Source: Rosistilla oblonga (GTDB lineage Bacteria; Planctomycetota; Planctomycetia; Pirellulales; Pirellulaceae). From it: a stretch of DNA of 64,000 nt. The stretch lies in NCBI RefSeq assembly GCF_007751715.1, contig NZ_CP036292.1, positions 992,001 to 1,056,000 of the forward strand. The letters are read 5' to 3'. The stretch's first letter is position 1, and the number at the start of each line of letters is the position of its first letter. This document shows positions 53,047 to 60,805 of this stretch, piece after piece. Both the position numbers and the translations under genes were made by a program. The notes below the pieces were generated by a model that was not told the origin of the DNA, made no database searches, and saw nothing but the letters and a program-made list of their open reading frames with translations.

Positions 53047-53191
53047 CAGAATGATGGGGGCAGAATGATGGGGGCAGAATGATGGGGGAAGAATGATGGG
53101 GGAAGAATGATGGGGGAAGAATGATGGGGGCAGAATGATGGGGGCAGAATGATTACCTCGATAAAAATCATTCTGCCCCCATCATTCTGCC
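53047..53191. repeat. 14-bp minisatellite ending in a 26-bp palindrome (family F)
   Basis: Seven full 14-nt copies of MAGAATGATGGGGG run from 53047 to 53144 with C/A variation in the first position and a truncated eighth copy to 53154. The end of the array (53129-53154) pairs perfectly over 26 nt with 53166-53191, 11-nt loop. It lies in the 345-bp gap 52991-53335, which holds no gene. Confidence 0.92.
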
Positions 53192-53335
53192 AATCTCCAT
53201 TCCCAGCTAGCGCGAGTTCTGCGTGCAGTTCCTCTGCGTCGCTCCACGAGCCGTGGGAAACGACAATAGCGGTCTTCGCTGGCGGTGTTTAAACTGGTTG
53301 AGTTTCTCCCGTTCTCTACGCCAGCGAGCACCTTG

Positions 53336-54622
53336 ATGGATACACGCGCAAATCGATTCCTGCCAATCTTCCTCCTGTTGGCAGGCTTTGGAGTTTCCAA
53401 AGCGACCGCTGCCGAACCGACTTGGACTCAGTTCCGCGGTGCCGATCGAGCGGGGATCGTCCCGGACGCAGCGCTGCCGGTGCAGTGGGATGCCAAGAAA
53501 AACATTCGCTGGCGGACCGAACTGCCGGGCGAAGGTTGGTCGTCGCCGGTGACCGACGGAAAACGGATCTATCTGACCGCGGCGATTCCCAGCGACAAAG
53601 CGGCGGCGGGGGAAGATGCTTCCAACGGCAGCTTCGATCTGTCGCTTCTGATCATCGATGCCGAGACGGGCGAGCTGCAGACGCAACAAACGTTGATTCA
53701 TCAAACGGCGGAAGAGACTCAAAAGATCCACGCCAAAAATTCGCACGCCAGCCCGACCACGATCCTCGATGGCGACCGGCTCTATTCCCATTTCGGATTC
53801 CAGGGAACCGTCTGCACCGATTTGCAGGGCAAGACGCTGTGGATCAATCGCGACCTGAGCTTCAAGGCCATTCACGGTAACGGCGGATCGCCGGTGTTGG
53901 TTGACAATCGGTTGGTCTTCACTTGCGATGGTGCCAGCGAACCTTTCGTCGCAGCTTTGAAGACCGACACCGGCGAGTTGGCGTGGAAGTGCCCGCGGCC
54001 GGTCGAGGCGAAGAAGAAGTTCTCCTTTTGCACCCCTGCGGTGATCAAGGTCGACAGCAAACAACAAATCGTCGCACCGGGAAGTAATTGCGTTTTAGGA
54101 ATCGATCCGGCCGATGGATCGATCCTTTGGCAAGTCGACTACGACGGCTATTCGGTGATTCCTCAACCGGTTTACGCCGGCGGCATCTTGATCGTCTGCA
54201 CCAGCTACGACAAAGGAGGCCTGTTGGCGATCGACCCACGCGGTCGCGGGAACATCACCGAGACAAACGTGTTGTGGCAGCTGGACAAAGGAGCTCCCAA
54301 GACGCCGACGCCGCTGATGCAGTCGGGGCTGCTTTATATGATCAACGACGCGGGCGTTGCCTATTGCTTGGACGCCGCCAGTGGCGACCGGGTCTGGCAG
54401 AAACGGATCGGCGGACAATATTCCGCCTCGCCCCTGTTGGCCGACGGCAAGATCTACTTCACCAGCGAAGCGGGAGAGACGACGGTGATCCAGGCCAGTC
54501 GCGACTTCCAAGAGTTGGCGAGGAACGACCTCGGCGAGCGAACGCTGGCCAGTCTCGCTCCGTTGGATTCGTCGATCCTGCTGCGGACCGCCAAAGCGCT
54601 CTATCGCATCGAAACGCCGTGA
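53336..54622 (+). CDS. PQQ-binding-like beta-propeller, exported
   Basis: A 428-residue protein from ATG 53336; signal peptide MDTRANRFLPIFLLLAGFGV, cleavage near TAAEP. It begins with the planctomycete propeller opening 'TWTQFRGADRAGIVPDAALP' and 'IRWRTELPGEGWSSPV', then blades such as 'NGGSPVLVDNRLVFTCDG', 'DPADGSILWQVDYDGYSVIP' and 'DAASGDRVWQKRIGGQYSAS'. It resembles the PQQ-propeller gene at 26297-27601 in fold but not closely in sequence. Role unknown, periplasmic. Its stop (TGA) overlaps the GTG start of the next gene by 4 nt. Confidence 0.86.
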   Translation: MDTRANRFLPIFLLLAGFGVSKATAAEPTWTQFRGADRAGIVPDAALPVQWDAKKNIRWRTELPGEGWSSPVTDGKRIYLTAAIPSDKAAAGEDASNGSFDLSLLIIDAETGELQTQQTLIHQTAEETQKIHAKNSHASPTTILDGDRLYSHFGFQGTVCTDLQGKTLWINRDLSFKAIHGNGGSPVLVDNRLVFTCDGASEPFVAALKTDTGELAWKCPRPVEAKKKFSFCTPAVIKVDSKQQIVAPGSNCVLGIDPADGSILWQVDYDGYSVIPQPVYAGGILIVCTSYDKGGLLAIDPRGRGNITETNVLWQLDKGAPKTPTPLMQSGLLYMINDAGVAYCLDAASGDRVWQKRIGGQYSASPLLADGKIYFTSEAGETTVIQASRDFQELARNDLGERTLASLAPLDSSILLRTAKALYRIETP

Positions 54623-55074
54623 TTTGCACCGGCGAAGATGTCCTGATCGCGGGAACACCGGCCGAGGTCTTCCTGTGGTTGGATGATCCACAGCGGGTCC
54701 TGCAGTGGGTTCCGCAAATGATCGCCAACGCGCACCAAGAGGCGGCTGGCCAGCGGATCGGGACTCGGTTCCATCAACGGTTTCAATATAAGAACCGCGT
54801 CGTCGCAACATCGGGCGAGATCGTCGCCTTCCGCCAGGACCAATTGCTCGGCATGCAGATCGATCAAGGAGGGATGCGTGTGCGAGTCGATTACCGATTG
54901 GAGCCGGCGGGTGATCGGACGATCGTCAGGCAAGACGTTCAGCTGCACTTCCGCCCGCTGCTGCGAATCCCCACGCGGATGGTGGCTCCACTGATCCGTT
55001 GGATCGCTTGCAAGCGGATCCGCGGTAACTTGGGGCATCTGAAACGAGTCGTCGAACAGGCAGGAAACTCGTAG
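54619..55074 (+). CDS. SRPBCC-family (polyketide cyclase-like) protein
   Basis: A 151-residue protein beginning with GTG 54619, which overlaps the TGA of the propeller gene (GTGA), so it is translationally coupled. The frame is open far upstream within the propeller gene, but only the part from 54619 is protein-like. The START/SRPBCC lipid-binding fold is suggested by 'DVLIAGTPAEVFLWLDDPQR', 'QWVPQMIANAHQEAAGQRIG' and 'MRVRVDYRLEPAGDRTIVRQ', with a C-terminal helix 'IRWIACKRIRGNLGHLKRVV'. Such proteins bind hydrophobic ligands; the ligand here is unknown. Easily missed because it sits inside a longer frame. Confidence 0.8.
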   Translation: MICTGEDVLIAGTPAEVFLWLDDPQRVLQWVPQMIANAHQEAAGQRIGTRFHQRFQYKNRVVATSGEIVAFRQDQLLGMQIDQGGMRVRVDYRLEPAGDRTIVRQDVQLHFRPLLRIPTRMVAPLIRWIACKRIRGNLGHLKRVVEQAGNS

Positions 55075-55151
55075 CGAGATTGGTCGCGTCGCCAGTTGCA
55101 TTGCGTGTCGGCAGTGGCACGCTAGTGCAGCGTCAACACCAAAATCGAGGG

Positions 55152-55215
55152 TAGTGGACGAGGTCACGAGTCCTTTCGCGCCAGAGATTATGGGGACTCG
55201 TGACCTCGTCCACTA
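55152..55215. repeat. Perfect 21-bp inverted repeat (family G: TAGTGGACGAGGTCACGAGTC)
   Basis: Arms 55152-55172 and 55195-55215 are exact reverse complements over 21 nt, with a 22-nt loop. It sits in the convergent gap between the SRPBCC gene (ends 55074) and the zinc-ribbon gene (ends 55257), so it may also act as a bidirectional transcript end. Confidence 0.9.
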
Positions 55216-55256
55216 TCATCAGTCCTAAAATCAAAGTTTGACGAACCGCTCGCTCG

Positions 55257-55667
55257 CTAACTGTTGTTGCGTTTGCTGCGCTGCGACTTCAGCTTGGTTA
55301 CCCAGCTGGTCCACGATGCTGTTGATTCCTTGGGGGTGTCGAAGGCCTGAGCCTTCCCCTCCAGTTTGCGGCCGCGGGCGTCTCGCAAAATCTCGATCCC
55401 CTCGTCGACATATTTGTTGCAGCCCTTGCAATAGGTCGGCGGTTCGTTGACCGACTTTTGACAGTAGGGGCATCGGTAGCCGACGACTTGGCTCTCGGCG
55501 GCACGAAACAGTCCCCCCACATCTTGGGCATGGCACCAAGGGGAGTTCTCTTTACGACAAAGCGTCTCGCGCGTGACGACGCCTTGGCGAACCAGGTCGA
55601 GGAGTTCGCTGGGCCGCAGCGGCCCGAGTTCGGTTTCTGCGTCTTGTTGAATGAACCACTGGCTCAT
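55257..55667 (-). CDS. GYF-2 domain (DUF4339) plus zinc-ribbon protein
   Basis: A 136-residue protein from ATG 55667. The N-terminal 55 residues carry the GYF_2-type pattern ('QWFIQQDAETELGPLRPSEL' and 'LVRQGVVTRETLCRKENSPW'). A zinc ribbon follows with CxxC pairs in 'YRCPYCQKSVNEPPTYCKGC', and then a basic, polar tail. GYF_2 domains bind Pro-rich peptides in many planctomycete proteins. Probably cytosolic. Partner unknown. Confidence 0.8.
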   Translation of the reverse strand: MSQWFIQQDAETELGPLRPSELLDLVRQGVVTRETLCRKENSPWCHAQDVGGLFRAAESQVVGYRCPYCQKSVNEPPTYCKGCNKYVDEGIEILRDARGRKLEGKAQAFDTPKESTASWTSWVTKLKSQRSKRNNS

Positions 55668-55909
55668 GCTGAAAACAACCCCTTTGTCCGACAGGCTGTT
55701 TGGCATACAACCAGCCTGCGATTGTGTCGATGAAATACTGCCCGTTTGTGTTTTACCACCACCAGTAGCATATCTAAGTTGCCCGGCGAATTATATCGAG
55801 CGCTGGGCGATGTGGATCATTAAGAGTAAATTAACAGCGGTGCAGCGGCCAACAAATTTAGTCCGCGATTTTGCCTTTGCGTCGATCGATTCCGTGAGCT
55901 CCGATTCCT

Positions 55910-56377
55910 ATGCGATGTCCTTTCTGTCAACACGACAACGATCGAGTGCTCGACACTCGAGCCAACGAAGACGGATTTTCGGTGCGACGCCGCCGCTGCT
56001 GCAACAATTGTCGCCGGCGTTTTACGACCTACGAACGGGTCGAAGAGATCGGAATTCGCGTGATCAAAAAGGATCTGGTCCGAGAGCCTTTGAATCGCGA
56101 GAAGATTCGGGCGGGGATCGAAACCGCCTGCTGGAAGCGGCCGCCATCGCGCGAGCGGATCGATTCGGTGGTCGAAGGGATCGTCGCGGAGATTCACGGC
56201 CAGTTCGAGGACGAGGTCAGCAGCCGGCAGGTCGGCGAGATCGTCATGAAACATCTCGCTCCGCTGGACGCTGTCGCCTTCGTGCGATTCGCCAGCGTCT
56301 ATCAAGAATTCGATAGTCTAAACGACTTCGTCAACGTCCTCTCGGGACGCCAGCAGGCCTCCAAGGCAAGCGAATAA
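55910..56377 (+). CDS. nrdR: Transcriptional repressor NrdR
   Basis: Zinc-ribbon and ATP-cone repressor of ribonucleotide reductase genes. The 155-residue protein (MRCPFCQHDNDRVLDTRANE) has a Cys4 zinc ribbon (CPFC and CNNC pairs with 'RRRFTTYERVEEIGI') and an ATP-cone ('IKKDLVREPLNREKIRAGIE', 'VSSRQVGEIVMKHLAPLDAV') followed by 'AFVRFASVYQEFDSLNDFVN'. The length is normal. No reductase gene is adjacent. It converges on pfkA. Confidence 0.95.
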   Translation: MRCPFCQHDNDRVLDTRANEDGFSVRRRRCCNNCRRRFTTYERVEEIGIRVIKKDLVREPLNREKIRAGIETACWKRPPSRERIDSVVEGIVAEIHGQFEDEVSSRQVGEIVMKHLAPLDAVAFVRFASVYQEFDSLNDFVNVLSGRQQASKASE

Positions 56378-56387
56378 AGCCGGCAGA

Positions 56388-57536
56388 TCACTCCGCTAAA
56401 AACGGATTGATGTAATCCAGGGTATCGCCAAAGCTGATTCCCATCGCGCGAGCTGCGGCGACGGCGGAGCTGTCCGGCGGCACGCGGCGCAATTCTCCCA
56501 CCGCTTCGGCGATCGTTACGCTGTCGATCTGCGGCGGCTGGTAGCAGACCATTTCGCCAAATCGTTTTTGGACCACCAATCGAACCGCGTGAACGCCCAA
56601 CTGAGTTGCCAGCACGCGGTCGAAGTTTGTTGGTCCGCCACCCCGCTGCAGATGCCCAAGCACGACGTAGCGGACTTCCTGCTCGATCCGCTTGTTCAGC
56701 TGTTGCGAGATCTCGTTGCCGATGCCTCCCAGCAGAGTTTGGCGGTCGGTCTGCACCGATTCCCGGGTGACGACGGCGCCGCTGGGCAGTTCGGCCCCTT
56801 CGGCAACGACGACCAACGTGAAATTTTTTCCCATCCGACGTCGGTCATCGATCTTGGCGATGATCCCCTCATAGGACCACGGGATCTCGGGGATCAGGAT
56901 CACGTCGCCGCCCCCCGCGATGCCGGCGTGCAAGGCGATCCAACCTGCATGCCGCCCCATCACTTCTAAGACCATCACGCGATCGTGGCTCGACGCGGTG
57001 GTGTGCAGCCGATCCAAAGCGTCGGTGGCGCAGTTGACGGCGCTATCGAATCCAAACGTAAACGCGGTGCAGGAGAGATCGTTGTCGATAGTTTTGGGGA
57101 CGCCAACGACCGGCAATCCGGCGCGGTGCAGTTCCAAGGCGATCGAAAGCGACCCGTCGCCGCCGACGCAGATCAGTCCCTGCAGCTGCGTTTTTTGAAA
57201 CGTCTGCCGCACAGCTTCGATCATCGGTTCGGGAAGCGACAGCTTCAGATCCTCCCCCACGGTCACTCCGAATCGACCGCGATTGGTCGAACCGAGGATG
57301 GTTCCCCCCAGCGTCAGGATCCCCGAGGTGTTTTGTGGCGTCAGCGAACGGCAGCGGATGGGATCGACCAAGCCTTCGAAACCACCCTCGAAACCGAGGG
57401 TTTCGTAGCCCATCCGGTAGGCCGATTTCACAACCCCTCGGATTACCGCGTTCAGGCCCGGGCAGTCGCCCCCCGCTGTTAAGATGCCGATCCGTGGACG
57501 GGTGGAATCAATTGTTGTGGCATCGAAGGCTGTCAT
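56388..57536 (-). CDS. pfkA: 6-phosphofructokinase
   Basis: A 382-residue cytosolic kinase converting fructose 6-phosphate to fructose 1,6-bisphosphate. The family landmarks are 'IGILTAGGDCPGLNAVIRGV', the phosphate-binding 'GGDGS' at 125-129, 'PKTIDND' at 147-153 and 'VMGRHAGWIALHAG'. Gly127 in GGDGS favours ATP as donor, while Lys148 in PKTIDND is a feature of PPi- and mixed-type enzymes; the mixture is known in actinobacterial and some other ATP-PFKs. Donor should therefore be tested. It converges on nrdR with a gap of 10 nt. Confidence 0.9.
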   Translation of the reverse strand: MTAFDATTIDSTRPRIGILTAGGDCPGLNAVIRGVVKSAYRMGYETLGFEGGFEGLVDPIRCRSLTPQNTSGILTLGGTILGSTNRGRFGVTVGEDLKLSLPEPMIEAVRQTFQKTQLQGLICVGGDGSLSIALELHRAGLPVVGVPKTIDNDLSCTAFTFGFDSAVNCATDALDRLHTTASSHDRVMVLEVMGRHAGWIALHAGIAGGGDVILIPEIPWSYEGIIAKIDDRRRMGKNFTLVVVAEGAELPSGAVVTRESVQTDRQTLLGGIGNEISQQLNKRIEQEVRYVVLGHLQRGGGPTNFDRVLATQLGVHAVRLVVQKRFGEMVCYQPPQIDSVTIAEAVGELRRVPPDSSAVAAARAMGISFGDTLDYINPFLAE

Positions 57537-57716
57537 GTCGCAATTCCTTAGTGTCCAGTTTGTTTTCCATTTGGCAGCTATTGTAACTCAATGCATGGAA
57601 CTCGCCGACAGCCATCGCTTTCTTGGGTATCGACGATTGAAAAGCGAAACCGATTGTTATAATCGAGTTAAGAACGGGAGGGCTCGCAAGCAAATCAACC
57701 TCGGCGAGCGAATGCC

Positions 57717-57917
57717 ATGAAACAGCAAGTCTTATCTCTATTGCTGATCGCGTCTACCGGCGGATTCGTCGGTTCCGGTTGTGCCCCCAGGGTGGCTCCC
57801 GGAGATCCTGAAGTCCCACGCAAAACTGTCTATACCCGAGCCGAGATCGACGCGTTAAAAGCTGAAGGCGTATCGGATCGGGAGCTGAAGAATATGGGGA
57901 TCAAGGTGATCAAATGA
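57717..57917 (+). CDS. Small lipoprotein (66 aa) coupled to the DUF1559 gene
   Basis: A signal peptide with a lipobox (LLLIASTGGFVGSGC) makes it a lipidated peptide of about 45 residues with 'YTRAEIDALKAEGVSDRELK' and the end 'NMGIKVIK'. Its stop overlaps the ATG of the DUF1559 gene by 4 nt (ATGA). No family recognised; the overlap suggests a role with the pseudopilin. Confidence 0.75.
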   Translation: MKQQVLSLLLIASTGGFVGSGCAPRVAPGDPEVPRKTVYTRAEIDALKAEGVSDRELKNMGIKVIK

Positions 57918-59026
57918 CGAACCGATCTGAGGGTGAAGTTTGGGAGCAGAGCTGCGTTGGGAGGCGACGGGGCTTTTGCCCTGCCCCGCGGTGTTGCCGC
58001 TTGGCGGGCAGTTCTTCGCGGCGTGCTTTCACTCTCGTCGAACTGTTGGTCGTCATCGCCGTGATCGGTGTCTTGGTCGGCCTGTTGTTGCCGGCGGTCC
58101 AATCGGTCCGCGAGGCGGCGCGGCGGATGCAATGTTCCAACAATTTGAAACAGCTGGGCCTGGCGGCGCACAATTATCACGATACCCATCGCTCATTTCC
58201 TTCGGGGTGGATCAACCCCAAGCCCTGGGATGCCGATCGCGATTGTTACGGTTGGGGTGCGTTGATCTTGCCCTTTGTCGAAGGGACCGCGGCGGCAAAC
58301 GCGATCGATGCAGTCCGCGTTCCGTTTAATGCCGCGCTGAACGATTCGGAGAAGTTGCGGGTGATGCGGCAGAAGCAGGAGGTGTTCCGTTGTCCCAGCG
58401 ACGTGGGGCCGATCGAATCGAGCGACGGGGATCGGAAGCCCGGTGGGGAATCGACGGCCGTTTCAAACTACGTCGGGGCGAACAACATCGGTTGGGCTGA
58501 AGCGAGCGACAGCGGAGCCGCCGGCGACGGTGGGCCAGGTCGCCACGGAATGTTTGTCGAGGACAAGGGGATCCGATTTCGCGACGTCCGCGATGGGACT
58601 TCCGCTGTGGTGTTGTTTGGCGAGCGGAGGTGGCAATACAACGATGTTCTCGACCGCACGGTCCAGGTGGCCGCTGCGGCATTGGTCTACGGCCGCGAAA
58701 CAAACGGCAGCCTTTCTGCGGAAGCCAGCGCGGTGATCGGGTTGGGGATCGTGAGGATGAATTACGACGGAGCCAAGAGTGGCGATACCGGAGCGCGACG
58801 CAAAAAGACGGGCTTTTCCAGTCTGCATCCCGGCGGGGCGATGTTTGCGTTTGTCGACGGTAGCGTTCATTTCGTGGCGGACAGTATCGAATTCACTGTC
58901 AAACTGGAGACCGATCCGACCAGCCTTCACTACTTGGTCAACAACAACGAAGGGAACGGTCCGCCGGACGATGTCTATGAACGTTTGATCGCTCGCGACG
59001 ACGGGCAGGTTCTGGGGCAGTATTAA
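57914..59026 (+). CDS. DUF1559 pseudopilin-like protein
   Basis: A 370-residue protein with a type IV pilin-like N-terminus, here preceded by a 37-residue extension: 'RRAFTLVELLVVIAVIGVLV' then 'LLLPAVQSVREAARRMQCSN'. The DUF1559 body has 'NLKQLGLAAHNYHDTHRSFP', 'YGWGALILPFVEGTAAANAI' and the C-terminal 'LHPGGAMFAFVDGSVHFVAD' (H-x9-DG motif). Planctomycetes carry many paralogues; function unknown. Likely processed by a prepilin peptidase and held in the membrane by the hydrophobic helix. Coupled to the lipoprotein upstream by a 4-nt overlap. Confidence 0.93.
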   Translation: MTNRSEGEVWEQSCVGRRRGFCPAPRCCRLAGSSSRRAFTLVELLVVIAVIGVLVGLLLPAVQSVREAARRMQCSNNLKQLGLAAHNYHDTHRSFPSGWINPKPWDADRDCYGWGALILPFVEGTAAANAIDAVRVPFNAALNDSEKLRVMRQKQEVFRCPSDVGPIESSDGDRKPGGESTAVSNYVGANNIGWAEASDSGAAGDGGPGRHGMFVEDKGIRFRDVRDGTSAVVLFGERRWQYNDVLDRTVQVAAAALVYGRETNGSLSAEASAVIGLGIVRMNYDGAKSGDTGARRKKTGFSSLHPGGAMFAFVDGSVHFVADSIEFTVKLETDPTSLHYLVNNNEGNGPPDDVYERLIARDDGQVLGQY

Positions 59027-59132
59027 AAGTTGCTTCGAGTGAGAAGGCGGGTTCTTCAACGCAGCGATTCGGGGTATCTATTAAGATGTTCCCGTTTTGG
59101 TTTCGAACCCCTGCAATTTGAGTCTACCTTCC

Positions 59133-59756
59133 ATGACTTGGACGCTCACCGACGATATCGCTGAAAAAAATGCCGGCGTCTGGACCCTGCGCGGACCGCT
59201 GCAAGCTCCCGAAAATGGCTGGCAGATCGGTTGTGGCGAATCTTCGGAACTCGATCGCTTGTTAGCCCTCACCAGCTCCGTCGCGATGCCCGTTTTCCAA
59301 GAAGCCGACCGGCCTCTGGAGGACTTGGTCGCGCGGTATCGGCCAAGCGCCGAAGCTGGGATCAGCCTCGATATCCGCTATCAATTGCTGAACGTCTCCC
59401 CCTCTCGTTTGGTTTTGCAAGCGACGTATGCGATTCAAACCCGGGAGTTCGAGACGCATCCGTCGTTGCAGATTGCGATTCCCGGGCTGCCCGAAACCGA
59501 ACTCGCCACGATCAATCGGGCACATGTCGGGGCGATGCATCTGGCCGTCCTGATGCAGCCGTGCGACCTGGCTCAAGCGCGTCGAGTCGACGCTCCGCAA
59601 GATGGCGGGATTCAGTTCTACGGCGACTTTATGGAACGCGGCGTGATTCGTAAGTGCCGTCTGCGGTTGATCCTTTCGCCGCTGAGCCAACAGGAATTGC
59701 AGGCCGAAGAGGAGTTTGAGGCGTTGATGCGGGAACCGTTGCCGTTGGTCTCATAG
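59133..59756 (+). CDS. Conserved hypothetical protein (207 aa)
   Basis: Starts at ATG 59133 (MTWTLTDDIAEKNAGVWTLR); the frame is open 36 nt further up. The protein is mostly beta-rich with 'LDIRYQLLNVSPSRLVLQAT', 'LPETELATINRAHVGAMHLA', and a C-terminal 'KCRLRLILSPLSQQELQAEE'. No signal peptide, span or catalytic motif was recognised, and I do not know the family. Separated from DUF1559 by 106 bp on the same strand, so a shared transcript is possible. Confidence 0.65.
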   Translation: MTWTLTDDIAEKNAGVWTLRGPLQAPENGWQIGCGESSELDRLLALTSSVAMPVFQEADRPLEDLVARYRPSAEAGISLDIRYQLLNVSPSRLVLQATYAIQTREFETHPSLQIAIPGLPETELATINRAHVGAMHLAVLMQPCDLAQARRVDAPQDGGIQFYGDFMERGVIRKCRLRLILSPLSQQELQAEEEFEALMREPLPLVS

Positions 59757-60058
59757 CAAACCCGTCGGTTCGGTCACCGGCAGCGTCGATGCAATTTGCG
59801 GCTTCACAAATTCGTCTCTCCCCGTCTGAATAGGCGTAGGGCATTTGACATGCCGCAGCGTCGCAATAGAATAGAAGCTGTGGAGGAAACACCGAGTTAG
59901 TGGCGAACCAGCGTTCGACTGCTCGTATTTCTGCCTCCGGTTGACTTTCAACCCCGACAGACCGGTCCTGATAGCCCCATTCTATTTCGGTTGGCTATCC
60001 GCTTTCGCCGGTTGTTGGAGGGGTACTTGTACCCATCTAATAACGCGAGAGCGAACAA
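59757..60058. other. Intergenic region, 302 bp, upstream of the TatA-like genes
   Basis: No gene seen. It contains the promoter-like site at 59845-59872 and therefore a probable leader of about 180 nt before the first TatA-like ATG. Confidence 0.5.
59845..59872 (+). promoter_or_regulatory. Sigma-70-type promoter candidate for the TatA-like genes
   Basis: TTGACA (59845-59850), a 16-nt spacer and TAGAAT (59867-59872): a perfect -35 and a 5/6 -10. It is the best promoter match noticed in the window. A start near 59880 would give a leader of about 180 nt. Confidence 0.5.
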
Positions 60059-60253
60059 ATGACACAGTTGCTTGGTATCGGTATGCCCGGATTGCCCGAA
60101 ATGATGATCATTTTGGTGATCCTGCTGGTTCTATTCGGCGGGGCAAAGCTACCCACCTTGATGCGAAATCTTGGCCGCAGTGCCAACGAATTCAAGCATG
60201 GACTCAACGATCCGGTCTCCGAAGATTCCGACAAGGATAAGCCTGCAGAGTAG
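60059..60253 (+). CDS. tatA: Twin-arginine translocase TatA/TatE-like subunit
   Basis: A 64-residue membrane protein: short periplasmic start 'MTQLLGIGMPGLPEM', a transmembrane helix 'MIILVILLVLFGGAKLP' with the Phe-Gly hinge, an amphipathic helix 'LMRNLGRSANEFKHGLND' and an acidic tail. This is the standard TatA/E layout. It forms the pore-associated oligomer that, with TatC, exports folded proteins. tatC is not in the window. A second TatA-like gene follows after 121 bp. Confidence 0.92.
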   Translation: MTQLLGIGMPGLPEMMIILVILLVLFGGAKLPTLMRNLGRSANEFKHGLNDPVSEDSDKDKPAE

Positions 60254-60374
60254 GCGATCGACGTCGCTTGGGCGTCCTTAGCACGCTCTTGCTGCAAGCG
60301 TTGTTTCTTATCGGTGGCGGATTTCCGTCGCCGATCGTTCGTCCGCGCGAATCCTTCAAGTGATCGGAAGACGC

Positions 60375-60653
60375 ATGTTTGGTCTGAGTCCGTTTGAATT
60401 AGTACTCTTTGGCGTTGTCGCCATTCTGCTTTTTGGCAGTAAATTGCCCGAGGTGGCTCGTTCCTTGGGGCAGAGTTATAACCAGTTCCGCCGTGGGCTG
60501 AGCGATCTGCAGGGGCAATTTAAGATCAGCGAATTCACCAACCCGAGTCCTACTCCAGCGACTAAGTTGGAAGACTACGACGAACCCGAATACAGCAAAC
60601 CGGTAGCTCCGAAATTTACGCCGCCGCCGGCTAAGAGCCCAAGCGAAGAGTAG
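60375..60653 (+). CDS. Second TatA/TatB-like subunit
   Basis: A 92-residue protein from ATG 60375 (GGAAG site 4 nt upstream; an alternative GTG lies at 60360). The N-terminal 'MFGLSPFELVLFGVVAILLF' and 'GSKLPEVARSLGQSYNQFRR' match TatA-type helices with the FG hinge. The C-terminal 45 residues are Pro-rich ('NPSPTPATKLEDYDEPEYSK'), unlike the short acidic tail of the first copy. It may be a TatA paralogue or stand in for TatB. Same strand and 121 bp after the first TatA-like gene, so probably one transcript. Confidence 0.88.
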   Translation: MFGLSPFELVLFGVVAILLFGSKLPEVARSLGQSYNQFRRGLSDLQGQFKISEFTNPSPTPATKLEDYDEPEYSKPVAPKFTPPPAKSPSEE

Positions 60654-60805
60654 TCGCGGGAAAAGAACTGTCCCCAAGACATGCTCAAGTTCCCCGCCGG
60701 TTTTACCGATAAGGTAAGCGTTACGGGGTGGGTAGTTTTTGTCGCGAGTCGCCAGTTTTTGTCGAACTGGTTTGCTCCGGTTACCTCCAATTTGAAGTTG
60801 AGTGG

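Noticed and set aside
53047-53154. Possible CRISPR array
   Set aside because: 14-bp units abut without spacers; it is a minisatellite.
54088-54618. Upstream extension of the SRPBCC frame
   Set aside because: It overlaps the propeller gene in another frame and is Arg-rich and domain-free; the GTG at 54619 fits the family.
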